The position numbers and the translations under genes were made by a program. The notes below the pieces were generated by a model, which ran no database searches, had not been told where the DNA came from, and was given only the letters and a program-made list of their open reading frames with translations. 17,622 nucleotides of DNA from an uncultured Paenibacillaceae bacterium. GTDB taxonomy: Bacteria > Bacillota > Bacilli > Aneurinibacillales > Aneurinibacillaceae. Location: the NCBI GenBank assembly GCA_937874515.1, contig CALNBV010000067.1, forward strand, positions 1-17,622, in the 5' to 3' direction. Below are positions 1-6,924 of the stretch, piece by piece (position 1 is the first letter of the stretch; the number at the start of each line of letters is the position of its first letter).

Positions 1-61
1 TAACACAAATCAGATGGAGTCTTCTTGCCGAAACGGATAAAATGACATAATCAATAAAAAA

Positions 62-257
62 GAGATGCTATAAATCAAATCGTGCCAGTTCCTCGCCGAC
101 AATGATGTAATACTGACGGGAAGCTTCAATCCGGGCGCGCCTTCAAAACATCTGGGCAGCCCATGAAGTGAGACTGTTGAAGGCTTTTTTCGCCCTTCTT
201 TCAACTTCCTCGTATCGGCTCGCAAAAAGGAAACTGATTTGATTCATTAGCATCACT
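62..257. repeat. MITE-like element with terminal inverted repeats, copy 1
   Basis: About 195 bp bounded by imperfect inverted ends. The left end (61-81) reads GATGCTATAAATCAAATC. The right end (236-256), reverse-complemented, reads GTGATGCTAATGAATCAAATC. The left part (about 64-189) recurs at 17499-17622 as a direct copy with few differences, and the left end of that second copy matches this right end even better. The interior is GC-richer than its surroundings and holds a hairpin with arms GCCTTCAA/TTGAAGGC followed by a T-run (about 184-190), which could terminate transcription on the plus strand. An open frame on the minus strand here is not conserved between copies. This looks like a non-autonomous miniature element; a structured RNA is the alternative. 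Confidence 0.6.
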
Positions 258-284
258 CAACCACTAACCTTACGGTCCTATTAA

Positions 285-309
285 TAAAAAAACTTGGCTA
301 GCGCCAAGT
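285..309 (-). terminator. Rho-independent terminator of the patatin gene
   Basis: On the minus strand, arms ACTTGGC and GCCAAGT form a perfect 7-bp stem with a 4-base loop, followed by a run of Ts. The loop and one arm overlap the stop codon of the patatin-like gene. Confidence 0.8.
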
Positions 310-1272
310 CGAATGAGATTTACTTATAAATTCACTACCCTGTTTTATACCGTCCTGAAAAAAGGGGTAATCTTCCACAAAATAATCAAAATAACCCCGA
401 TATGTTGAAGGTTGGATAATTTGAATATCGATTGGATGGTATCTTTGATGAGTTACGATCCCTTCGTCAATGAGTTTGTTAATCAGGCGAATATTTCTTA
501 ACTCGGAATGCAAGGCATTTTTAAACAACATTTTTAATAAAAAATCCTGGGTATCAAAATAATTTTCAATTTTATGAAGAGATTTTTCAATGGATTCCAC
601 TGTAATCAAGATAATTTTACTCGCTTTTTTTAAAGGACCAATTACGGGATTAAACTGATAGGCTCCATCATACTCACCCTTGCGTTCCCCATATTGCAAT
701 AATTGGAGACTATTACGAATCCCCTCCGCACTCATCTCTTTTACAATATAGTCTTTCGTCTCCCCAGGTTCCAAGTTTGTTTTCATCATCGCGGCTTCAT
801 TTAAATAAAGAATGGCTTTATCTTTTTCATAATGATAGGCATTGATCATAATACCAACAGATGAAGCAGAAAAGCGCTTTGCCATTTTCTCATAAAAAGA
901 ATCTGGATATGTTGGATGAAATACTTTCGCCGGAAAGAAGAAATTCATCCATTGTTTTGGTTCGGAAAATGGATAATTCTCGGCAAACCGTTCCATAGGA
1001 TGAATGGGACGAAACTTACCAGAAACACCGAACATCACATTTCTCATGAATTGCAACTCATCAGGAATAAGATCCCTTTCTTCTTCTGTAAATTCCTCAT
1101 AATATTGTTGAATCGCTTCGGGATTAGAATCTAAGTATAAATAGGTTGAATAAATAGCTCCGCTGGTTGCGGAAATCAATTCAGGTTCAATTTCGTTTTT
1201 GCGAAACTCATACAAAACACCGGCGGCAAAGGCATTCATTCCGCCAATTCCCTGGATAGCAAGGGCTAACAT
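298..1272 (-). CDS. patatin-like phospholipase family protein
   Basis: A 324-residue protein with the layout of the patatin-like serine lipases (acyl hydrolases with a Ser-Asp dyad). The glycine-rich oxyanion motif is at residues 8-12 (GIGGM), the nucleophile elbow at 34-39 (SATSGA, Ser37), and a DGA motif with the presumed catalytic Asp at 201-204 (Asp202). The elbow lacks the first glycine of the usual GxSxG, having Ala-Thr-Ser-Gly-Ala. There is no signal peptide, so it is probably cytoplasmic or membrane-associated. The start ATG has a G-rich RBS (GGGGG) seven bases upstream. It lies 73 bp downstream of the TRIC gene on the same strand and may be co-transcribed with it. A terminator overlaps its stop. 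The substrate cannot be told from sequence. Confidence 0.85.
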   Translation of the reverse strand: MLALAIQGIGGMNAFAAGVLYEFRKNEIEPELISATSGAIYSTYLYLDSNPEAIQQYYEEFTEEERDLIPDELQFMRNVMFGVSGKFRPIHPMERFAENYPFSEPKQWMNFFFPAKVFHPTYPDSFYEKMAKRFSASSVGIMINAYHYEKDKAILYLNEAAMMKTNLEPGETKDYIVKEMSAEGIRNSLQLLQYGERKGEYDGAYQFNPVIGPLKKASKIILITVESIEKSLHKIENYFDTQDFLLKMLFKNALHSELRNIRLINKLIDEGIVTHQRYHPIDIQIIQPSTYRGYFDYFVEDYPFFQDGIKQGSEFISKSHSTWR

Positions 1273-1345
1273 AGAAATCCCCCTTCTCTTTATAAATAGG
1301 CACTCTCTTTACCTATTCATGAAAAAATGGGGGATTCCTTCCATT

Positions 1346-2011
1346 CTATGCATCTTTTTGTTTTCTCAATTTAGGAAACAGATGAATTCGAAGATTATCT
1401 TCTAAACTACGGAAATTAACATGCCATTTATAACGAAGGGAAACCATTCGTAATAAGGTTACAAAAAACATTACGGTAAACAATTGAATGGAGTTATGAA
1501 TATCAACCCATTGATAGAAAATGATAACCCCAACAATTACGCCCCATAAAGCATAAACCTCTTGATGGAAGACCATGGGTTTTCTCCGGGCAAGAACGTC
1601 CCGCACAACGCCTCCACCTACCCCTGTTAGTACAGCGCATAAAATCACACCACTAATGGGGAGATGTAATTGAATGGCAAATATGGACCCTTGAATGGTA
1701 AATGCGGCCAAACCAATGGCATCAAAGAAATCGTTCCAATTATTCCACGATTTAATCCAATCCTTTGGCATTAAATAAATGATGGTTATAGCAATAAGGG
1801 CTGCTGTAAAGAGAAAGCCCTGCTCCCAAAAGGGCTTTACAGGTACTCCTACTAAAACATTTCGCATAATCCCCCCGCCAAAAGAAGCCGCTAACCCCAA
1901 AATATAAACGCCAAAGACATCATACTTTTCCTGAAGGGCAACAATGGCGCCTGTAAAAGCATAAGCAACAATCGCAATAATATTAATAATATCCCAGGTT
2001 AAATTGATCAC
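1346..2011 (-). CDS. trimeric intracellular cation channel family protein (TRIC/UPF0126, YvgT/YadS-like)
   Basis: A 221-residue membrane protein with about seven hydrophobic segments. It contains two internal repeats, each with a GGG-x-x-R-(N/D)-V-L signature: around residues 45-54 (GGGIMRNVLV) and 131-140 (GGGVVRDVLA), the second followed by RRKPMVF. This is the hallmark of the UPF0126/TRIC family, whose prokaryotic members form cation channels. The start is GTG with an upstream GGGTG sequence. The C-terminus is basic (KWHVNFRS to LRKQKDA). It lies 98 bp beyond the end of the left comM fragment on the same strand, so before the island was present it was probably the gene directly downstream of comM. 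Confidence 0.88.
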   Translation of the reverse strand: MINLTWDIINIIAIVAYAFTGAIVALQEKYDVFGVYILGLAASFGGGIMRNVLVGVPVKPFWEQGFLFTAALIAITIIYLMPKDWIKSWNNWNDFFDAIGLAAFTIQGSIFAIQLHLPISGVILCAVLTGVGGGVVRDVLARRKPMVFHQEVYALWGVIVGVIIFYQWVDIHNSIQLFTVMFFVTLLRMVSLRYKWHVNFRSLEDNLRIHLFPKLRKQKDA

Positions 2012-2108
2012 CTTTGTTCACCCTTTTGACAAATTTCCTGTACAAAAACAGACAATCAATATTATACATGGAATTTATTTTTTCTGTATAGAGGAAATTT
2101 AAAAATAA

Positions 2109-2595
2109 TTTACTCTGACCAAAACCGATGATCAAGGGTGCGATACTGAACCGCTTCAGACAGATGTTCCTCTCCCACTTTCTCATCCCCAGCAAGGTCA
2201 GCGATGGTTCTTGCCATTTTGATGATCTTATCAAAGGAACGATTACTAATCCCCAGGGAATCATACAGAGAATGAAGCCACTTTTCCGATGAACGGCTTA
2301 AGGGAATGTAATGTTTAATCCATCTGCCTGAAAGGTCTGAGTTAAACTGAAAGGACTTTCCTTTAAACCGCCCACTCTGGATCTCTCTCGCCTTTTCCAC
2401 ACGTTCCTTTATTTCTTTAGAAGAAGGTCCTGTTTCTTGTCTCATTTCCTCAACATCCACCCTGGGGACTTCAATTTGAACATCAATCCGATCTAAAAAT
2501 GGACCGGATAATTTTTTACGGTATCGTTTCACTTCATACTGGCTGCAAGTACAAGCGTGTTGATCTTTTTCGAAACCGTTAAAACCACAGGGACA
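2109..2595. repeat. island-flanking direct repeat, left copy (comM 3' end)
   Basis: The 487 bp here match 11364-11850 at a constant offset of 9,255, with a single mismatch by my reading (G at 2140, A at 11395). That change is synonymous (CGC/CGT, Arg). The match begins one base after the comM stop codon and ends inside the codons for the Cys-Pro-Cys-Gly motif, so it covers the last ~161 codons. Sequence outside the repeat differs on both sides. Confidence 0.95.
2110..2595 (-). pseudogene. comM: comM (yifB) 3' fragment left by island insertion or duplication
   Basis: This encodes the last ~161 residues of the Mg-chelatase-like AAA+ protein ComM, from the CPCG motif through the chelatase C-terminal domain to the normal stop (ending RFWSE). 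It has no ATPase core: Walker A and B lie in the part not duplicated. There is no recognisable promoter or RBS in front. The longest frame with a start codon begins at a GTG at 2532, an internal codon of the intact gene, so separate translation is unlikely. It is nearly identical to the end of the full gene at 11365-12912. Confidence 0.9.
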
Positions 2596-2621
2596 CCCGT
2601 ACAGACTTAAACCATGGATTA

Positions 2622-3083
2622 ATGTTAACGAAATCGGAAAATATTCCGGTTATTAATATGAAGGAAGTTCCTCTAGATACTCCTGGGGGAAGAATCAGAC
2701 AAGCACGATTAGAAAAGAACATGTTTATTAATGAGGTGGCCAAGCAAGTTGGAATTACAAAAGAGGCTTTAAGTTCAATGGAGAGAAATAAAATCACCCT
2801 AAAACTGGAAACTTTAAAAAAGCTTTCTATTATATTAGAAAAACCAATCTGGTACTTTGGATGTTTTGAAAATCTTCCTGAAGTGACTTTTGGGGACAAA
2901 ATTAAGAAGGCCCGTTTATATTTAGGTTTGGAAAAAGGGGAATTCGCTAATCTATTTAATGTAGATAAAAAATCTATATATAACTGGGAAAATGATTTAT
3001 TTAAACCCAAAAATCCAGAATTTATTCTAGAAGCTATTGAAATAATAAAAAAAGAGCGTGTTAATTTTTATTTTAAGACCTAA
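2622..3083 (+). CDS. double XRE-type helix-turn-helix DNA-binding protein
   Basis: A 153-residue protein with two tandem Cro/C1-type HTH domains. The first is at about residues 22-78 (GGRIRQARLEKN, then VAKQVGITKEALSSMERN). The second is at about 90-147 (FGDKIKKARLYLGLEKGEFANLF, then KKSIYNWEND). Such proteins are usually repressors of mobile elements; the target is not known. The reading frame is open back to and beyond the island junction 27 bp upstream. No convincing RBS precedes either ATG (2622, or 2658 at residue 13), so the gene may be a 5'-truncated remnant or be read as a leaderless or fusion product. It is the first island gene on the plus strand and ends in a strong terminator. Confidence 0.75.
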   Translation: MLTKSENIPVINMKEVPLDTPGGRIRQARLEKNMFINEVAKQVGITKEALSSMERNKITLKLETLKKLSIILEKPIWYFGCFENLPEVTFGDKIKKARLYLGLEKGEFANLFNVDKKSIYNWENDLFKPKNPEFILEAIEIIKKERVNFYFKT

Positions 3084-3103
3084 ATTAAATAATTTAAAAA
3101 AAT

Positions 3104-3135
3104 AAAAGGTTGGTGTTCAAAACATCCAACCTTTT
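3104..3135 (+). terminator. hairpin terminator after the HTH gene
   Basis: Arms AAAAGGTTGG (3104-3113) and CCAACCTTTT (3126-3135) form a perfect 10-bp stem 20 bp after the stop. The symmetric A/T flanks mean it could work on both strands. Confidence 0.75.
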
Positions 3136-3157
3136 AGATATTTAAATTAGAATTTAG

Positions 3158-3574
3158 GTGAAAGTGAACCCAACAGCCTCCGTTTTTTCATACGGAACGA
3201 ACAATTCCTATGGTCATCCAAATGATGCTTTGATTAGCCGATTGCAATCTGTGGGTTCAGATATCTATTCCACTGCCCTTTCAGGGGATATCGTTATTTC
3301 TTCCCACGGGAATGATTTAAACGTTAACGCAACACCGAACCCAACCCCTGAACCTGTGGGACCATCACCAGTTGACTACATGTTCAAATTTCAGCCTTGG
3401 ATTTGGTCGGAGAAATGGTAACCATCAAGAATGGCGGAAGTACAAGTTGACCTTTCCGGGTGGTACATCATTAGCAAGGAAGGCAATCAGCGCTATAATT
3501 TCCCACAGGGGACTGTAATTAAACCAGGAGCCTCCATCAAAGTAGTTTCTGGACCAAATGCGATGGCTGATAAT
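3158..3574 (+). pseudogene. remnant of a secreted ComEC-like metallo-hydrolase with a lamin-tail domain
   Basis: The reading frame at 3158-3421 encodes the C-terminal part of a ComEC/Rec2-type metallo-beta-lactamase fold (SYGTNNSYGHPND, then SRLQSVGSDIYSTALSGDIV), followed by a Pro-rich linker. At about 3396-3442 the homologous reading moves to another frame (DLVGEMVTIKNGG). It then returns to the first frame as a lamin-tail-like domain (LSGWYIISKEGNQRYNFP, then VVSGPNA) until about 3570. The parent family combines a hydrolase, a Pro linker and a lamin-tail domain in secreted proteins. The N-terminal metal-binding part is missing, the middle is frameshifted with a TAA at 3419, and the end runs into unrelated AT-rich sequence. 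It is therefore truncated on both sides and not functional. Confidence 0.72.
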
Positions 3575-3575
3575 A

Positions 3576-3767
3576 TTATTTTTTTTTGTTACTATTTTTT
3601 TCTGTAAAAAAATATGTAACACCTATGGTAAGTATCGCGATTATTGAAGTTACACAAAATACTATTAGATCATCCTGCCTTATACTAGCAATTTTATTAA
3701 ACCAAAAAAGCATTAACGCAATAATAAATACCCAAATTAAAAAAAATAAATTATAATTTGATTTCAT
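3576..3767 (-). CDS. small two-helix membrane protein, unknown function
   Basis: A 63-residue protein starting at an ATG (3767) with AGAAGG eight bases upstream; this start is preferred to the in-frame GTG at 3776. Two hydrophobic segments (about residues 7-24 and 33-52) flank a short polar loop (NKIASIRQDD), and the tail is basic (EKNSNKKK). I recognise no family. Small two-helix proteins of this kind occur as immunity proteins, holin-like proteins or accessory proteins. Its position downstream of the secreted-protein gene on the same strand would fit an immunity or accessory role, but a terminator lies between them, so this is only conjecture. Its 3' end touches the ComEC-like remnant. Confidence 0.5.
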   Translation of the reverse strand: MKSNYNLFFLIWVFIIALMLFWFNKIASIRQDDLIVFCVTSIIAILTIGVTYFFTEKNSNKKK

Positions 3768-3871
3768 AAAGTACACCTTCTCTAAATAATTATAACTGTC
3801 TATTTTAAATTAAAATATCTACAACATTGTGATAGATTATAATAATAATTACCCTATTCTCTTAAAATTTA

Positions 3872-3904
3872 AAAAGGACAAGATTGAGTAATTCTTGCCC
3901 TTTT
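3872..3904 (-). terminator. terminator after the secreted-protein gene
   Basis: Arms at 3872-3883 and 3893-3904 form a 12-bp stem. On the minus strand it is fully paired using one G-U pair; on the plus strand that position is an A-C mismatch. It is followed by a T-run on the minus strand, about 65 bp after the stop at 3969. This favours termination of the minus-strand transcript. Confidence 0.75.
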
Positions 3905-3968
3905 ATAAAAAATAATCAAAAAGTAAATTCAATAATTATTATTAAATCAAATAGATTAATTTTTTAAC

Positions 3969-4709
3969 CTATTTAATTCCCATAGACCACTCTGTATAAT
4001 GTGAATACTCTGAGAAATTACCGCTATACCAATCGGTACCCCCAAGCCACCAATCTCTGTAACCCGTCCAAGTACCATCATCGTAAAAAGGAGTAACGTA
4101 GTAATTAAATGATATATAAGCACTACCTATAGTAGGTCCATTATATGTTAATTGCGAAGTATAAGTATATGTTCCAGTAAGTTCGGCTGCAACAGTCCCT
4201 GTTACTCCAGAAGGTGCATTCCCAGATACTGAACTTGAGAATTTATAACTAACCTGAGTTGACGAAGTAAATTGTTTTGTACTACCTTGGGCTACAGAAA
4301 CAATAAATTTTGCTGCCGCAGCTCTATCTAAATTAGTGTATCTAAAAGCAGTAACACCATCAGTATATCCTATCCCCATTGGGGTAATTGAATCTTGCTG
4401 ATTTTTTTTATTAAATTCTTTTTCTTTATTAATTTTTTCTTTTTGCTTCAAACCAACATTGTGAACAAATATATCTATTTCATTATTTTCTGAAACCTCA
4501 GAAGCCTGTTCTGCCAATGTGGTTAATTCTTTTTTACTTAACTTTTGTTTATTTTCCTTAGAAATATTAATATTAACTTTTTTATTATTTACGTTAATCA
4601 AAACTTTTTCATGACCATCAACAGTGTTATTTTTAGCCTGCGCCATTGCTGGCATTAAAATAACTATAAACATAAATAAAGACATAGAAATACTTAAAAT
4701 TTTTCTCAT
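3969..4709 (-). CDS. secreted protein of unknown function with a pro-region-like segment
   Basis: A 246-residue protein with a clear Sec signal peptide: basic start MRKIL, a hydrophobic core to about residue 20, and a likely cut after AQA at 23-25. Residues 26-110 are polar and charged, ending in a Lys/Glu/Gln-rich stretch (about 83-108). Residues 111-246 are Ser/Thr/Tyr/Gly-rich, look beta-rich, and end in an aromatic cluster (about 215-242, including DWWLGGTDW). There is no cysteine. The ATG has an AAAGGA sequence ten bases upstream. It lies 71 bp downstream of the subtilisin-like protease gene on the same strand, with no obvious terminator between. A protein with a removable pro-region cut by the neighbouring protease, for instance a bacteriocin or toxin-like protein, is possible but not shown. 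I recognise no family. Confidence 0.7.
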   Translation of the reverse strand: MRKILSISMSLFMFIVILMPAMAQAKNNTVDGHEKVLINVNNKKVNINISKENKQKLSKKELTTLAEQASEVSENNEIDIFVHNVGLKQKEKINKEKEFNKKNQQDSITPMGIGYTDGVTAFRYTNLDRAAAAKFIVSVAQGSTKQFTSSTQVSYKFSSSVSGNAPSGVTGTVAAELTGTYTYTSQLTYNGPTIGSAYISFNYYVTPFYDDGTWTGYRDWWLGGTDWYSGNFSEYSHYTEWSMGIK

Positions 4710-4780
4710 ATTCTTTTAGTCCTTTCTATATTACTTTTTAATTTTCTAAAAAAACTCCTATTCTAATAACATGTTGTAAA

Positions 4781-5896
4781 CTACTTCGAAATATAATTTA
4801 AAGCATTCATTGTATTTACCAACCCATAGCCATATAAAAATGGATCACCTAATTTAGTAGATGAATTAAATAATATATTTCGTAGGTTTATATTTCCTAG
4901 ATTATTATTAACCTCCCAAACTAAAGCTGCTACACCAGTAACATGTGCTGTTGCCATTGAAGTCCCACTATTATATCCGTAATCTCCTGGAATTGTACTG
5001 AGAATGTCTACTCCTGGAGCAACCAAATCTAATTGTCTCCCAACAGATGAAAAACTAGCTCTATTATTTTGACCATCTACAGCACCTACTGCAATTACAG
5101 AATCATAAGCTGCAGGATAACAGATATTACCTTTCTTATTGAATCCGTTATTTCCTGCAGAAGCAATAAGAAGAATTCCTGCATTAAAAGCCCTATCAAC
5201 TGCAGCTTTTAAAGCGTTAGAACTATTATTTCCTCCTAAACTCATATTAATGATATTAAGATTATTCGAAATAGCCCAGTCTATCCCTGCAATTAGATTA
5301 CTATAATTTCCATTTCCATAGCGATCGAGAACTTTAACAGCATAAAGATTAACTTGAGGAGCAACACCAATCACTCCCACAGAATTATTTAAAGAAGCCA
5401 CTATCCCTGCTAAATGTGTACCATGTCCATTATCATCCATATAATCTGTTGTTCCAGATACAAAAGTTGTTCCACCACTAACATTAAGATCTTCATGGCT
5501 ATAATCAATTCCAGTATCCAAGATTCCAACTTTAATTCCAGAACCTGTTATTCCTGTTTGTTGGACATCTATAGCTCTAATATGAGTAATTCCCCAAGGA
5601 ATAACTTGTCCATGAACCTCAATCTTACTGTCTTCCTCTATGTATGCAACTTTTGGATTACTAGCAAGTTTTTGTTTTGTGTTAACAGACATATCCACAG
5701 CAACAACAGGAATATTTTTATAATTCTTTTTAATTTTTCCTCCATTACTTTTGATTAAATCCGTATCAACAGAAGAATGGAATGTTACAAGATATGATTT
5801 AACCATATCTAAATTTTGTTGGTTATTTTTAGCAAAGCTAGTTGAAGAAAAAATAAAAATAAACATTACAGATAACCAAAGTATGAATTTTTTCAC
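4781..5896 (-). CDS. secreted subtilisin-type serine protease (S8 family)
   Basis: A 371-residue prepro-subtilase. The start GTG at 5896 has AGGAGG six bases upstream and opens a clean signal peptide (MKKFILWLSVMFIFIFSSTSFA, cleavage near 22); an upstream in-frame TTG is less likely. An inhibitor-I9-type propeptide follows (about 30-95, including NPKVAYIEED). The mature enzyme starts near the VIPWGI segment at about 98. The catalytic triad is intact: Asp127 (GILDTGID), His158 (GHGTH) and Ser313 (SGTSMATAHV). The oxyanion Asn249 is in SAGNNG. The usual Pro after GTSMAT is Ala. The length is typical of a single-domain extracellular subtilisin. It lies upstream of the secreted-protein gene and is probably co-transcribed with it. 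It acts outside the cell; the substrate is unknown. Confidence 0.93.
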   Translation of the reverse strand: MKKFILWLSVMFIFIFSSTSFAKNNQQNLDMVKSYLVTFHSSVDTDLIKSNGGKIKKNYKNIPVVAVDMSVNTKQKLASNPKVAYIEEDSKIEVHGQVIPWGITHIRAIDVQQTGITGSGIKVGILDTGIDYSHEDLNVSGGTTFVSGTTDYMDDNGHGTHLAGIVASLNNSVGVIGVAPQVNLYAVKVLDRYGNGNYSNLIAGIDWAISNNLNIINMSLGGNNSSNALKAAVDRAFNAGILLIASAGNNGFNKKGNICYPAAYDSVIAVGAVDGQNNRASFSSVGRQLDLVAPGVDILSTIPGDYGYNSGTSMATAHVTGVAALVWEVNNNLGNINLRNILFNSSTKLGDPFLYGYGLVNTMNALNYISK

Positions 5897-6492
5897 AAAT
5901 TTCCTCCTTTCTATCAAGATTAATACAATAAATCACCTCATTTCTATTAAAAATATATAATGACTGAAAAATACCCGAAGTAATTTTTGGGATATATCAG
6001 TAATTAATGTTATTACCTTAATAAAATTTAAGACTTGTGAAATATAGAGTTAAATAAACCTACATTAATAAAAAGATATTGATGCTATTAAAGGAGATTA
6101 TTAAATATCTCGATTGATTAAATTATATACAATTACATCTGGATATTTTTATAATAAATGTTACATTTTAGTTACAAATATGGTGCCTTTTTTACGTTAT
6201 TTCCAAAAAGTAATATTTATCATTCCAATTTTATCGTTAGTTATAGTTATTAATATTAAAAAATACAACCTACAGAAACCTACAGAAACCTACAAAAAAA
6301 TCCAAAAAATTTTTTTAATTTTTAAATAATATATTCAACGTATCAATTACACAAAAACACAAAACCCCTGCCATCATATAAGGACAGTGGGGGCTAATAT
6401 CCCATAAGGTGGAGTGAGAAATCACAAAGTTTGGGGATAGTAATTTATACTATTACTAAGCAGAAAGGGTTTCATCTGTTTAAAAAATATTT
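5897..6492. other. AT-rich intergenic stretch between the protease and phage lysis genes
   Basis: About 600 bp of very AT-rich DNA. It should contain the promoter of the protease gene, but I could not pick one out securely. A 10-bp unit (ACCTACAGAA) is repeated three times in tandem at 6268-6297, the last copy imperfect. A 71-codon frame starting with TTG at 6114 has no well-placed RBS and low-complexity content, so I do not call it a gene. The terminator of the lysis operon lies at its right end. Confidence 0.5.
6354..6394 (-). terminator. probable terminator of the phage lysis genes
   Basis: On the minus strand, CCCCACTGTCC pairs with GGCAGGGG (with bulges), followed by TTTTGTGTTTTT, about 100 bp after the LLH holin stop. 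A related hairpin with the same CCCACTGTCC arm is at 13008-13034, next to the second holin remnant. Confidence 0.5.
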
Positions 6493-6924
6493 CTATTTCT
6501 GAATATCTGATTCAATAGGACCAATAAATGCACGTACAACTTTACCGCTATCAATATTAATTATTTTTGAGACCTTACCACTATCGATCTTACTTCGTTG
6601 ATAAGCAGCTTCAATGGCAGCCTGTACATCTTGCATAGAAAGATTCAACCCGTAGTGATTCGCACTATCCAGCACATGCTGAACAGCCAGGGAAAACTTC
6701 TCCTGGCCGTCTTTTTCTTCCCATTGTTTACCGATGTATACGATTGCATCTTTTGCAATTGCATCGAGCAGCTGACGTTGGGATGCCGTAAGCTTGCTAT
6801 CGAGTACCGCTTTGTATTTCTGGACCAACTTTCGGGCATAAAAAAGACCGGCTAAGATACCGGCCTCGATGAGATATAAAAGCGCTTGACTTACTATTTG
6901 AGTTATTTCTTGTGTGATATTCAT
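6493..6924 (-). CDS. phage holin, LLH family
   Basis: A 143-residue protein with one N-terminal hydrophobic helix (about residues 10-29), then a long charged helical region (KLVQKYKAVLDSKLT) and a conserved tail segment DVQAAIEAAYQRSK. This is the pattern of LL-H type holins, which make or regulate the membrane hole at phage lysis. Its ATG follows directly on the TAA of the amidase reading frame (TAAATG), with the GGAGG inside the amidase 3' end, so the two were translationally coupled. It is the only member of this lysis cassette without a visible lesion. The C-terminal extension after the AYQRSK motif (IDSGKVSKIINIDSGKVV) contains a short internal repeat, which is unusual and may come from a local duplication. 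Confidence 0.82.
   Translation of the reverse strand: MNITQEITQIVSQALLYLIEAGILAGLFYARKLVQKYKAVLDSKLTASQRQLLDAIAKDAIVYIGKQWEEKDGQEKFSLAVQHVLDSANHYGLNLSMQDVQAAIEAAYQRSKIDSGKVSKIINIDSGKVVRAFIGPIESDIQK

Noticed and set aside
62..190. Riboswitch or T-box leader in the repeated element
   Set aside because: None of the consensus boxes of the common riboswitches or T-boxes was recognised, and copy 1 points toward the 3' end of an opposing gene. The inverted ends fit a mobile repeat better.
10..225. 71-codon minus-strand frame at the left end
   Set aside because: It lies inside the repeated inverted-repeat element; copy 2 of that element breaks the reading with extra changes, and no RBS is present.
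3425..3622. 65-codon minus-strand frame
   Set aside because: It is antisense to the lamin-tail remnant, which has recognisable family motifs on the plus strand.
5414..5758. 114-codon plus-strand frame opposite the protease
   Set aside because: It is the antisense shadow of a clear subtilisin gene and has no RBS or family resemblance.
6114..6329. 71-codon plus-strand frame, TTG start
   Set aside because: The only purine-rich stretch is about 17 bases from the start, the content is low-complexity AT-rich, and part of it is a tandem 10-bp repeat.
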